A stretch of DNA of 64,000 nt from Thermohalobaculum sp039027855 (GCA_039027855.1 JBCCJI010000011.1:62001-126000); one strand, 5' to 3'; shown: positions 18,230-25,652, counted from the stretch's first letter. Numbers and translations are program-made. Notes: generated from the letters alone by a model not told the origin.

Positions 18230-19207
18230 TCATCGAAGCCCGAGCAGGAACCCCGCGGTGCAGTCGGTGACAGCCTGCAGCACCGGCGGCGCGTGGATCG
18301 CGCCCAAGTCATGGCCTGCATCGAGCGAGACGATGCGCGTAGGCCGGCCGATCTCTGCCTCGCGCGCTGCGGCAAGCCGCCCGGCCAGCGCTGCGCCCTG
18401 CCTGACCAGCGAATCGCGGCGGCCGGTGACGACCATGATCTCGGCGGGCGTCGCGGCCGCGTCGGCGATGGGATCGGCGGCGGCGAGCTCTACGAAGAAG
18501 GCGGGCCTCAGCCGCGTGCCCTCGATCACCGCGGTCTCTCCGACGTCGGCGAGACCTGCGCCATGGAGGATCGTCTCGCGCCCGAAGATGATCCCATAGG
18601 TGGCCATCGGATCCATCACCGGGTTCCAAAGCGCGAGCCGCTCGACTGGCGCACCCGCCGCCGCCGCACGCAGCGCCACGAGCCCGCCCTGGCTGAAGCC
18701 GAGCATCCCGAGCGGCAGGTCTTGCCCAGGATAGGCCGCGCGCAGCGCCGCGACCGCCCGGATCGCATCGCGCGCCTGGGTCGAGAAGCGGGTATCGGCC
18801 CACTCTCCGTCGCTCTGCCCTGAACCGATGAAATCGATGCGAAGGCTTGCGACGCCGCGCGCCGCCAGACGCTCGGCAGCCCGGCGGAACATGCCGCGCT
18901 GCTCGTCGCGGGCGCCGGTATAGCCGTGCAGCATCAGCACGAGAGCCAGCGGGTCGGCGCCTTGGGGCGCCACCATCGTCCCCTCGATCCGCCCGTCCGG
19001 CGTGTCGATACCGATGGTCTCGGCGAGACCTGCTGTTGCGACAACCTCGGCGGGCCGGCATTGCGCGAAGACCTCGGCAGTGACCTTGGCGACGTCGGGA
19101 TCGCCTTCGTCCGCCCGTAAAGCGCTGGGAAGGCCGACGCCCATCGCGACCGCCGCGGCGAGGCCGCGACGGGTGATCCTGAGGCCAATCGCTGTCGCTC
19201 GTGTCAT
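18230..19207 (-). CDS. Tat-exported alpha/beta hydrolase
   Basis: A 325-residue serine hydrolase of the alpha/beta fold. It shows the oxyanion-hole HGYTG motif, the nucleophile elbow GFSQGG with Ser172, a late aspartate in the VTGRRDSLV region and the histidine in DAGHDLG. A twin-arginine-like leader (RITRRGLAAAVAMGVG) suggests periplasmic location. The ATG at 19207 has AGAGGGA upstream and removes 13 non-family residues from the longer open frame. The substrate is unknown; acyl ester or dienelactone-type hydrolysis would fit the fold. Same strand as aox, separated by 156 nt. Confidence 0.75.
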   Translation of the reverse strand: MTRATAIGLRITRRGLAAAVAMGVGLPSALRADEGDPDVAKVTAEVFAQCRPAEVVATAGLAETIGIDTPDGRIEGTMVAPQGADPLALVLMLHGYTGARDEQRGMFRRAAERLAARGVASLRIDFIGSGQSDGEWADTRFSTQARDAIRAVAALRAAYPGQDLPLGMLGFSQGGLVALRAAAAGAPVERLALWNPVMDPMATYGIIFGRETILHGAGLADVGETAVIEGTRLRPAFFVELAAADPIADAAATPAEIMVVTGRRDSLVRQGAALAGRLAAAREAEIGRPTRIVSLDAGHDLGAIHAPPVLQAVTDCTAGFLLGLR

Positions 19208-19334
19208 GGCGCTGTCCCTCTGGCCGAGGGCCCAGGATAGCGCCATGCCGGCACCGCTGAAACCGGGCCATCATCCGGGCCACGCTTCCGGCACTGATGG
19301 GGACGCGCAGGGGCCCGGCGGACAGATGGCCTCC

Positions 19335-20753
19335 TCACGCCGCAGGCACCGCCGCCTTCTTCCGCTTCCAGGGCGGTGGGAAATCGCCGGCCATGATGCA
19401 GCCATAGGGGTCGATGTAATCCTCGATCACCGCGAGGTCGTAGCGCTTTATCTGCGCCACCACCGCCTCCGCCCGCTTGTAGCTCGACGGCAGTTCCGAC
19501 ACGTCGACCTTCCCGCCATAGAAACGGACATCGAGGCCCGCCGTCTCGGCAGCCAGCAAGTGCTCGGGCGTCTTGCTGCCCATGCGTCGGCGATGCTCGG
19601 AGCGCGAGAAGTTGCGTCCCGCGCCATGCGGGCTGAAGCCCAGCCCATGGGCCTGGTCGCGCCCGCGCACCACCAGCACGGGCTGGGACATGTTGAGCGG
19701 GATCAGCGTGCGCGCCGTCGCATCGGCGGCAAACCCGTCCCAGGCCGGCGTCGCGCCCTTGCCGTGATAGTATCGCCCACCCCGCTCGAAGACGAAGTTG
19801 TGCTCGTTCCAGAACCTATCGCCCACCGCGCCGCCGATCGCCGCCACCGTGGCGTCGTGGATCACTTCGTGATTGGCCTTGGTCCAGGCGCGGATGACCT
19901 GCAGCGCCGCCCAATAGGCGCGCCCTTCCTCGGTATCGGCGGGGATCCAGGCGTTCTGTTTCAGCGTCTCGGGCGAGAGCTCGCGGCGGAACCGCTCCGC
20001 CACCTCCATCCCCGCACGATAGAGCCGCGCGCCCGGCCCGCGCGAGCCGTGATGGGTAATCATCGCGGTGCGCCCGGTCTCGCGCGAGCGGCCGACGAAC
20101 AGGAAGTGGTTGCCGTCGCCCTGCGTGCCCATATGGCTCTCGGCCATGCGCAGCGCCCTGACCTCGTTCAGGAACGGGTTTTCGCGAAACCGCTCGATCA
20201 GGTCGGGATCGGCCGGCAGGATGCGGTCCTCACGCCGCCCGCCGGGGCCGAAATGCGTGGCCGCATGGGCTGCATCCAGCACCTCGCGCGGCTTGGCGTG
20301 ACCCAGGTCACTCATCATGACCGAGCAGCAGATATCGGCCGAGTGCATCCCCGGATGGATCGCGTTCTCTGCCGCGACGACGCCGCCGACGGGGATCGTC
20401 CCCTTCGGCCCGGCCGGGCAGGCGTCGGGCATGATGGCCCCTGCGCTCAGCGTGGGCGTGCGCATCAGCGCGTCCATCGAGGCGCGGACGGCGGCGAGGT
20501 TGCTCTCCTCGTCGGGATGCTCGACCTCGATATTCTGGTGATAGGCGACCGCGCCCGGTGCCCGCAGACCGAGGGTCGGCGGCGGGGGAGGCGGCATGTC
20601 GACCTCCAGCATGGCGCGGATGCGCACCAGGCCAAAACCCTCGGCCCGCGCGGCATTGGCCTTGGCCAACAGCTCGGTGAATTGCGGCCCCGGACGGTGG
20701 CCCCAGTCGATCAGATCACGCCCGGTGATAGGCTCTCTTTCGGTCTCGCTCAT
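19335..20753 (-). CDS. rtcB: RNA-splicing ligase RtcB
   Basis: A GTP-dependent RNA 3'-phosphate/5'-hydroxyl ligase of 472 residues. Recognised RtcB motifs are GNHFLFVG, HHGSRGPG and SPHGAGRNFSR; His376 in the last is the expected guanylylated histidine. The usual metal-binding DIGCGM is replaced by DICCSVM, in which the cysteine is kept, indicating a divergent RtcB subgroup. The real start is the ATG at 20753; the upstream open frame runs through the Y-RNA array and is not protein-coding. No rtcA cyclase follows. With rsr, the Y-like RNAs and rtcR it forms a complete RNA-repair/Ro locus. It heals RNAs cut by ribotoxins or stress nucleases. Confidence 0.92.
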   Translation of the reverse strand: MSETEREPITGRDLIDWGHRPGPQFTELLAKANAARAEGFGLVRIRAMLEVDMPPPPPPTLGLRAPGAVAYHQNIEVEHPDEESNLAAVRASMDALMRTPTLSAGAIMPDACPAGPKGTIPVGGVVAAENAIHPGMHSADICCSVMMSDLGHAKPREVLDAAHAATHFGPGGRREDRILPADPDLIERFRENPFLNEVRALRMAESHMGTQGDGNHFLFVGRSRETGRTAMITHHGSRGPGARLYRAGMEVAERFRRELSPETLKQNAWIPADTEEGRAYWAALQVIRAWTKANHEVIHDATVAAIGGAVGDRFWNEHNFVFERGGRYYHGKGATPAWDGFAADATARTLIPLNMSQPVLVVRGRDQAHGLGFSPHGAGRNFSRSEHRRRMGSKTPEHLLAAETAGLDVRFYGGKVDVSELPSSYKRAEAVVAQIKRYDLAVIEDYIDPYGCIMAGDFPPPWKRKKAAVPAA

Positions 20754-20794
20754 GGTCTTCCCACCCTGGGTCTGACGCGCTCTGGCGCGGTCTC

Positions 20795-20830
20795 GCGGAG
20801 CTGGCAGGCGCTCGGGCGCACCAGCTCCGC
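20795..20830 (-). promoter_or_regulatory. Perfect 10-bp hairpin between last Y-like RNA and rtcB
   Basis: GCGGAGCTGG and CCAGCTCCGC form a perfect 10-bp stem around a 16-nt loop, starting directly after the fifth Y-like unit and 42 nt before the rtcB ATG. No T tract follows. It could be a processing signal, an attenuator that sets the ratio of Y RNA to rtcB mRNA, or a stabilising 5' structure on rtcB mRNA. Confidence 0.5.
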
Positions 20831-20835
20831 AAAAG

Positions 20836-20978
20836 GGTCCCGGCGACAAGGTTGAGGCGAAACACGTACCCGCTCTATCCACTGAGCTACGCTGCCGTGA
20901 TTGGTGGCAGCGACGGGATTCGAACCCGCGACCTGGCGCTCCTGAGGCGATGTAGTTCCGCCGGCATTCGCCGGGATG
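20836..20978 (-). ncRNA. Y-like RNA unit 5 with permuted tRNA mimic
   Basis: Last unit of the array on the minus strand. The outer stem pairs CCCGGCGA (5') with TCGCCGGG (3'), an 8-bp perfect match. Inside, the order is T arm (GGTTCGA loop), acceptor 3' strand CGCTGCC, linker ACCAATCAC, acceptor 5' strand GGCAGCG, then D arm (TAGCTCAGTGGATAGAGC). The acceptor strands pair perfectly over 7 bp, and the linker begins ACCA, which copies a discriminator base plus CCA end. There is no anticodon arm; the place of the anticodon stem is taken by the long Y stem. This organisation matches bacterial Y RNAs, which carry a tRNA-like module and bind Ro60/Rsr. Boundaries are approximate. Confidence 0.78.
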
Positions 20979-21015
20979 TCTCCTGTTCGTATCGCCCATG
21001 ACATGGGCAGTGATC

Positions 21016-21091
21016 GGGTCCGGGGGACAAGAAGAGTGCAGGACAACCTTCGGGTTCAAAGCGATGTAGTCCTGCAGGCATTCCCCCGGGA
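21016..21091 (-). ncRNA. Y-like RNA unit 4, minimal form without tRNA mimic
   Basis: This unit keeps the Y stem and flanking conserved bases (GAATGCC, ACTACATCGC, CTTGTC...CCGGACC) but has no T or D arm. CCGGGGGA pairs with TCCCCCGG. An inner 8-bp stem, TGCAGGAC with GTCCTGCA, closes a short loop where other units hold the tRNA-like module. Compared with units 3 and 5 the outer stem differs at two positions with changes on both strands that keep pairing, strong evidence for a functional RNA stem. Boundaries are approximate. Confidence 0.68.
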
Positions 21092-21100
21092 GGTTCCGTT

Positions 21101-21241
21101 CGGTCCCGGCGACAAGGGTGTGGTGAAACTCCGACCTGCTCTACCGCTGAGCTACGCCGACCCTTTCGGGGCGACGGCGGGAGTCGAACCCGCGACCTGG
21201 CGCGTGACAAGCGATGTAGTTCCACCGGCATTCGCCGGGCC
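21101..21241 (-). ncRNA. Y-like RNA unit 3 with permuted tRNA mimic
   Basis: The outer stem CCCGGCGA/TCGCCGGG is perfect and is flanked by GAATGCCGG and CTTGTC as in unit 5. The internal order is T arm (GGTTCGA), acceptor 3' strand (CGTCGCCCC), a GAAA tetraloop, acceptor 5' strand (GGGTCGGCG) and D arm (TAGCTCAGCGGTAGAGC). The acceptor stem is therefore closed by a GNRA-type tetraloop rather than having free ends, with one mismatch and one G-U. No anticodon arm is present. Boundaries are approximate. Confidence 0.76.
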
Positions 21242-21264
21242 GTCTCCTTTGTTCAGTCGTCCAT

Positions 21265-21400
21265 ACGGTCCCGGCGACAAGGGGGTGCGACACGTCCAGT
21301 GCTCTACCCGCTGAGCTACGCCGCCGGACGGGCCGGCAACGGCGGGGTTTGAACCCGCGACCGGTGGATTATTGTAGTGCCGGTGGCATTCCCCGGGCGC
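21265..21400 (-). ncRNA. Y-like RNA unit 2 with permuted tRNA mimic
   Basis: The outer stem is CCCGGGGA with TCGCCGGG (one mismatch). The T arm is followed by CGTTGCC, a linker of about 9 nt and GGCGGCG, which pair over 7 bp with two G-U pairs; the D arm is TAGCTCAGCGGGTAGAGC. The segment ACTGG after the D arm can pair with CCGGT before the T arm, forming the stem that replaces the anticodon stem. Conserved loop sequence here is CACTACAATA instead of AACTACATCG. Boundaries are approximate. Confidence 0.74.
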
Positions 21401-21410
21401 AGTCCTTTCC

Positions 21411-21550
21411 GTTCGGTCTTGGCGACAAGCGGCGAAGAAACACCGGGGGACCCGCTCATGCCAAAAGAGCGCTTCCAAGGTCGGGAATCGAACCCGACGG
21501 TTACCCCTAGTGTCGGTGGATGTAGTTCCTTCGGTCATTCCCCGAGTGTC
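21411..21550 (-). ncRNA. Y-like RNA unit 1, divergent tRNA mimic
   Basis: The promoter-proximal unit, beginning about 36 nt after the rsr stop. It has the common GGAACTACATCC and CTTGTCGCC elements and a clear T arm (GTCGGG-TTCGATT-CCCGAC). The outer stem is imperfect and the D arm signature TAGCTCAG is missing; instead CGCTC and GAGCG form a hairpin around TTTTGGCAT. It is either a decayed copy or a second Y RNA type with a different module. Boundaries are approximate. Confidence 0.6.
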
Positions 21551-21585
21551 GTATCTCCTGGCTCTCCGATGGGGTGCGGCCCCTC

Positions 21586-23139
21586 TCAGAGCCGCACCTT
21601 CTCGATCTCGCCGACCCAATGGGCGGGGCCCATCTCGCCGGCGGCAAACCTGGCGATCTGCTCGAACACAGCGTCCGAGAAGCCACCGACGTTCAGCACG
21701 TCGTCGCGCTCCTTCGCCTGGGTCGTGCCGTAGGGCGCAATGTCGATGCAGACGAGCTTCGCCTTCGGGTTCCGCTGCTTGAGCGTCTCCCACTCGACCA
21801 TCACGCCCGTGCCACGACCGGCCCGCGCATCGACCCAGGACTGGTTGTCCGAGACGATGATCACGAGATCCGGCGCCTGGCCCCGCGCCGCCAGCTTGGC
21901 CAGCGGTGCCGAGCAGTTCGTCCCGCCCCCGCCGATGCCCGCCAGGCGCTCGGCGTTGGTCTGGATCGTGTCACGCGGCTCGAGCCTCACGTCCACGACG
22001 CGGTTCTCGAACGGCAGCACCTCGGCCTCTGGGTTACGCCGCATCACCGCCGCCGCGACCAGCGCCGCGACATCGACACAGCGCACCTTGGAGCCCGCGC
22101 CCGGGCGCCAGCCGGTCACCGGCCAGTGCATCGAGCCCGAGACGTCCGGGCAGACCGCGACCGAGCCCGCAAACTGCGGCACATTGGCCACCGCCTGCTC
22201 CATCGCGTCGTGCAGCGCCGAGCGGATCTCGCCCGGCAGGTCGGCCGAGGCCGATGTCGCCGCCACCATCAACTGGTAGGGGAAGACCCGCGCCTTCTCG
22301 ATCCGCTTGGGATCGCGGAGCATCCCGGCGATCTGCCGGACGGTCTTCTCCCGCTCGAACACCCCGTGGCGCTGGAACGTGTTCAGGTTCATGCGAACCA
22401 TCTGCCACGAGCCGCGCTCGGCGATCTTCGTCCAGTGACGCTGGCTGAGCGGCAGCTGCGTCAGCATCTGGAACGGCACATCCGGCACCGGCCCCTTGCC
22501 CGTCGCCTTGAACGCCAGCCAGTCCTGCACCGCCTGCGGCAGCAGGCCGACATCGCAGGGCCGCCCGATGATCCAGGCGAACAGCGCCTCACGCGCCGGG
22601 CTCGCCGGCTTTGGGTGCACCATCCGGATCACGTCCGCCAGCGACGGGTCGTTGCCGATATTGGCCTGCAGGATCGCCCAGTCGGACGCCTCATTCAGCC
22701 ACTCGGCCACCATCGCCTTCGGCCGCGAGCCGAGAGACTTACGCCCCGTCTGGCCCGAGCGCATGACCTGCACGAAGGTGCGGAGCATACGCCCGTTATC
22801 GACCACCCGGTGGAACACGCGCCGGAACAGTACCGGATCGCGCCCCGCGAGCACCGCGAGCAGGATCGCCGGCATGTCCTTCATGTGCCCCTTGGCGCGC
22901 GCATGGACCGCGGTCTGGGCCAGGAACTCGGCCTCGACCATCGCGGCGAGGCGCAGCACGCTCGCCAACTCACGCTCGGGCGCGACGTAGAAGGACTGAC
23001 CGATCGTGCCGGTCATCGCCATCTGCGCCAACTTGTGCTCGGCGTCATAGGCATAGGCCGGGGCACCGGCGGCGTTGGTCGCGGTTGCCTTGGGCAGCAA
23101 GCGGCCGCGCATCGATGCGAATACCGATTTGTTCGCCAT
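21586..23139 (-). CDS. rsr: Ro60 orthologue Rsr (TROVE and vWA domains)
   Basis: A ring-shaped RNA-binding protein of 517 residues. The N-terminal two thirds form the TROVE HEAT-repeat domain. The C-terminal von Willebrand A domain has the MIDAS motif D332-V-S334-G-S336, a GGGTNCS threonine loop and the SDNQSW aspartate. The start at 23139 has GAGGAGA upstream; 59 residues of upstream open frame are AT-rich intergenic sequence. In bacteria Rsr binds Y RNAs, which gate its central cavity and can tether it to PNPase for RNA degradation. Here it is followed by five Y-like RNA units and then rtcB on the same strand, the layout of rsr-yrl-rtcB operons. Confidence 0.93.
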   Translation of the reverse strand: MANKSVFASMRGRLLPKATATNAAGAPAYAYDAEHKLAQMAMTGTIGQSFYVAPERELASVLRLAAMVEAEFLAQTAVHARAKGHMKDMPAILLAVLAGRDPVLFRRVFHRVVDNGRMLRTFVQVMRSGQTGRKSLGSRPKAMVAEWLNEASDWAILQANIGNDPSLADVIRMVHPKPASPAREALFAWIIGRPCDVGLLPQAVQDWLAFKATGKGPVPDVPFQMLTQLPLSQRHWTKIAERGSWQMVRMNLNTFQRHGVFEREKTVRQIAGMLRDPKRIEKARVFPYQLMVAATSASADLPGEIRSALHDAMEQAVANVPQFAGSVAVCPDVSGSMHWPVTGWRPGAGSKVRCVDVAALVAAAVMRRNPEAEVLPFENRVVDVRLEPRDTIQTNAERLAGIGGGGTNCSAPLAKLAARGQAPDLVIIVSDNQSWVDARAGRGTGVMVEWETLKQRNPKAKLVCIDIAPYGTTQAKERDDVLNVGGFSDAVFEQIARFAAGEMGPAHWVGEIEKVRL

Positions 23140-23256
23140 GGCTCGTTCTCCTCTCGTCGTCGAGGAGGGTTTTCGGCGGATTCGGCATCCGTTTCGAGAA
23201 AACCTGCAAATCGTCATAAGATACTGATTTATCTGACTTATATGGGATAACATCAC

Positions 23257-23295
23257 AATCGCTAACGGCTCATGATATCTTGTGGGATAGCGATT
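23257..23295. promoter_or_regulatory. AT-rich dyad in the rsr-rtcR divergent promoter region
   Basis: AATCGCTA (23257-23264) and TAGCGATT (23288-23295) are perfect inverted 8-mers 23 nt apart in an AT-rich patch between divergent rsr and rtcR. TGGGATA also occurs twice in this patch. It is a candidate RtcR upstream activating or operator site. A convincing sigma-54 promoter (GG-N10-GC in context) for rsr was not found by eye. Confidence 0.4.
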
Positions 23296-23315
23296 TATCG
23301 CCTTAGATAGCCCCA

Positions 23316-24887
23316 ATGAAAAACGTGGTTATCGGCTTCCTCGGCACGCAGCTGGACATGGGGCGCAAGCGCAAATGGCGCCCGTCGATCCAGCTCTGCG
23401 CCCATGACAAACTCCCCATCGACCGGCTGGAGATCCTCTACGATGAACGCTTCATCCGGCTGGCCGAGGCAGTGCGCCACGAGGTCAGCCTGATCGCGCC
23501 CACGACCGAGGTGCTGCTCCGCCGCCTGGACCTGGAGGACCCGTGGGACTTTCAGGAGGTCTACGGCAAGCTGTTCGACTTCGCGCAGGACTACGGCTTC
23601 GACGAGGAGCGGGAGCGCTACCACGTGCACCTGACCACCGGCACGCATGTCGCCCAGATCTGCTGGTTCCTGCTGACCGAGGCGCGTCACATCCCCGCGC
23701 GCCTGCTCCAGACCGGCCCGCCGAGGGGCGAGGAGACGCCGAACGGCACGCTCGACATTATCGACCTCGATCTCAGCCGCTACAACGCCCTGCAACAGCG
23801 CTTCGACTTGCTGACCGAACAGTCGACCGACTTGCTCAAGGGCGGGATCAAGACCCGCAACGCCGATTTCAACGCCCTGATCGACCGGATCGAGCGGGTC
23901 GCCAGCGTGTCTGACGCGCCGCTCTTGTTGCTGGGCGCCACCGGCACGGGCAAGACCGCGCTGGCGGAGCGGATCTACGAGCTGAAGCTCAAATCCCGGC
24001 GGGTGCGCGGGCGGCTCGTCCATGTCAATTGCGGCACGCTGCGGGGCGACGCGGGCATGGCGACGCTTTTCGGCAATCGCCGCGGTGCCGTCAGCGGGGC
24101 GCCCGAGCGGCGGGGCCTGCTCCGCGAGGCGCATGGCGGGCTGTTGTTTCTCGACGAGATCGACGCCCTCGGCCTCGACGAGCAGACGATGATCCTGCAG
24201 GCGGTCGAGAGCGGCCGTTTCCTGCCCATTGGCTCGGACCAGGAAGCGACGAGCAATTTTCAGCTGATCGCGGGTGCCAATCGCGACCTCGCCACGCTGG
24301 TCGCCGACGGGCAGTTCCGCGCGGATCTCTATGCCCGGCTGAACCTCTGGACCTTTCGCCTGCCACGCCTGCGCGAGCGGCGCGAGGATATCGAGCCCAA
24401 TCTGGAACACGAACTGGCCCGGGCCGAGCGTATGATGGGCACCCGCATGGGCTTCAACGCCGATGCGGCCCAGCGCTATCTGGCCTTTGCCCACCACCCC
24501 GGCACGCTGTGGCCAGGCAACTTCCGCGACCTCGGCGCCTCGATCCAACGGCTCTGCACGCTGGCGCCGCGCGGGCGGATCACGCTAGCCATGGTCGAGC
24601 AGGAGATCGAGACGCTCAGCACCCAATGGGCCGGCGCGGCCGACAATACCGATCGCAAGCTGGTGCGCCGGCATCTCGGCGCGGGCGCCGACGAGATCGA
24701 CCTCTTCGACCTCGCCCAACTCGCCACTGTGATCCGTATCTGCCAGACCTCGAAGACGCTCAGCGAGGCGGGGCGCACCCTGTTCGCGGCCTCACGCGCC
24801 AGAAAACGCAGCAGCAATGACGCCGACCGGCTGCGCAAGTATCTCGACCGCTATGATCTGACCTGGCAGCGCGTCTCCGGCGTTTGA
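23316..24887 (+). CDS. rtcR: RNA-repair operon activator RtcR (CARF domain and sigma-54 activator AAA+)
   Basis: A 523-residue bacterial enhancer-binding protein. Residues of about 1-180 form the RtcR-type CARF sensor, with the characteristic HLTTGTHVAQICWFLLTEAR. The AAA+ domain follows: Walker A GATGTGKT at 207-214 and Walker B LLFLDE at 276-281. The sigma-54-contacting loop reads GAVSGA (257-262) instead of the usual GAFTGA. The C-terminal helices presumably bind DNA. It is divergent from rsr. In the studied systems the CARF domain senses tRNA fragments or cyclic-phosphate RNA ends and switches on rtc expression with sigma-54. The GAVSGA loop makes the sigma-54 partnership worth checking. 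Confidence 0.92.
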   Translation: MKNVVIGFLGTQLDMGRKRKWRPSIQLCAHDKLPIDRLEILYDERFIRLAEAVRHEVSLIAPTTEVLLRRLDLEDPWDFQEVYGKLFDFAQDYGFDEERERYHVHLTTGTHVAQICWFLLTEARHIPARLLQTGPPRGEETPNGTLDIIDLDLSRYNALQQRFDLLTEQSTDLLKGGIKTRNADFNALIDRIERVASVSDAPLLLLGATGTGKTALAERIYELKLKSRRVRGRLVHVNCGTLRGDAGMATLFGNRRGAVSGAPERRGLLREAHGGLLFLDEIDALGLDEQTMILQAVESGRFLPIGSDQEATSNFQLIAGANRDLATLVADGQFRADLYARLNLWTFRLPRLRERREDIEPNLEHELARAERMMGTRMGFNADAAQRYLAFAHHPGTLWPGNFRDLGASIQRLCTLAPRGRITLAMVEQEIETLSTQWAGAADNTDRKLVRRHLGAGADEIDLFDLAQLATVIRICQTSKTLSEAGRTLFAASRARKRSSNDADRLRKYLDRYDLTWQRVSGV

Positions 24888-25123
24888 CGAATGCTGGGTC
24901 GCGCTTTCCGTGCGTTGACCGACAGAAAACCTTCCCGGGCCATGATGAAATGGCAGACGGCCCTCACGATATGGAGAAGCGAGGGGGGCACGGCCGCCTC
25001 GCAATCGACAAAACACCGTGACATCGCTGGGGTGAGCGCCGGAACCGTCGGATGGCGCGTAGAAATCGGTTATGATGCGCCGAAACGCCGGCGAAGTGAG
25101 GTTTCGTATCGTTGGGAGACGAG

Positions 25124-25603
25124 ATGTCCAACGAAGGACAGACAAGATCCATGGCGTCCCTGCCGGGCTGGGCCAAGCTGACGCTGATCGCGTCGCTGAC
25201 AGCCAACCTGTTCGTCGTCGGCTACCTTGCCGGCGGCGCCCTCGGCGAGGGTGAGAAGCGGCAGCGCGGGCCGCTGCGCATGATCATGGCGGTAGCGCCT
25301 GACGATCAGCGTGATTTTACCCAGGCCTATTTCGAGGAGATCCGGCCCGAGCTGCTGCAGCTTCGAGCGGAACGCCGAGCGCATATGGAATCAGTGCTGG
25401 AAGCGATCCGGCGCGAGCCCTATTCACCGAGCGAGGTGAAGGAGATCTTCGCCCGCCAGCGGGAGTTCGGCACCAAGCGGCGCATGATGATCCACGAGCG
25501 GCTGGCAACACTGCTCGAAGAGTATGACGACCAGCAGCGCGAGGTCTTTGCCGCCAACCTCGCAAGCCGCTTCGAGCGCAGGTTGGCACGCGCCACGCAG
25601 TAA
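25124..25603 (+). CDS. Periplasmic heavy-metal-sensor/CpxP-like protein
   Basis: A 159-residue protein with one N-terminal membrane helix (LTLIASLTANLFVVGYLAGG) followed by a wholly helical, charge-rich periplasmic domain that includes LRAERRAHMESVLEAIRREP. This is the architecture of CnrR/ZraP/CpxP-type periplasmic sensors and chaperones (heavy-metal resistance family). The ATG at 25124 follows GGGAGACG; the open frame begins 12 nt earlier at a TTG. In other alphaproteobacteria such genes usually lie beside an ECF sigma factor, but none is adjacent here, so what it regulates is unknown. Confidence 0.65.
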   Translation: MSNEGQTRSMASLPGWAKLTLIASLTANLFVVGYLAGGALGEGEKRQRGPLRMIMAVAPDDQRDFTQAYFEEIRPELLQLRAERRAHMESVLEAIRREPYSPSEVKEIFARQREFGTKRRMMIHERLATLLEEYDDQQREVFAANLASRFERRLARATQ

Positions 25604-25606
25604 GCC

Positions 25607-25631
25607 CAGGCCTGCATCGAACACAGGCCTG
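25607..25631. terminator. Hairpin between convergent genes
   Basis: Two copies of the self-complementary octamer CAGGCCTG separated by 9 nt can form an 8-bp stem. It sits in the 49-nt gap between the converging sensor-like and stress-protein genes, so it could end transcription from both sides. No T tract is present. Confidence 0.4.
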
Positions 25632-25652
25632 CGTCGCGCCCGGATCGGTGAG

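Noticed and set aside
21101..21400. A tRNA split by an intron (D arm of unit 2 joined to T arm of unit 3)
   Set aside because: GGCGGCG of unit 2 can also pair with CGTCGCC of unit 3, but the same does not hold for the other neighbouring units, and the intervening sequence is the conserved Y stem. The Y-RNA model explains all units.
20831..21550. Cluster of tRNA genes on the minus strand
   Set aside because: T arms, acceptor strands and D arms are clear, but within each unit they come in the order T arm, acceptor, D arm and there is no anticodon arm. Unit 5 pairs its own acceptor strands perfectly in this permuted order and has no downstream T arm to pair with, so ordinary tRNA genes are excluded there.
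20750..21793. Several short protein frames across the RNA array (with peptides such as QVAGSNPVAA)
   Set aside because: These peptides are the usual translation artefacts of T-arm sequence; no ribosome sites or codon bias.
23140..23315. Sigma-54 promoter for rsr
   Set aside because: A TTTGCA -12-like element exists on the minus strand, but no GG at the required distance; the only GG-N10-GC match (near 23300) has poor flanks.
23316..24887. CRISPR-associated regulator because of the CARF domain
   Set aside because: The CARF is the RtcR type fused to a sigma-54 AAA+ domain; there are no cas genes or repeats in the window.
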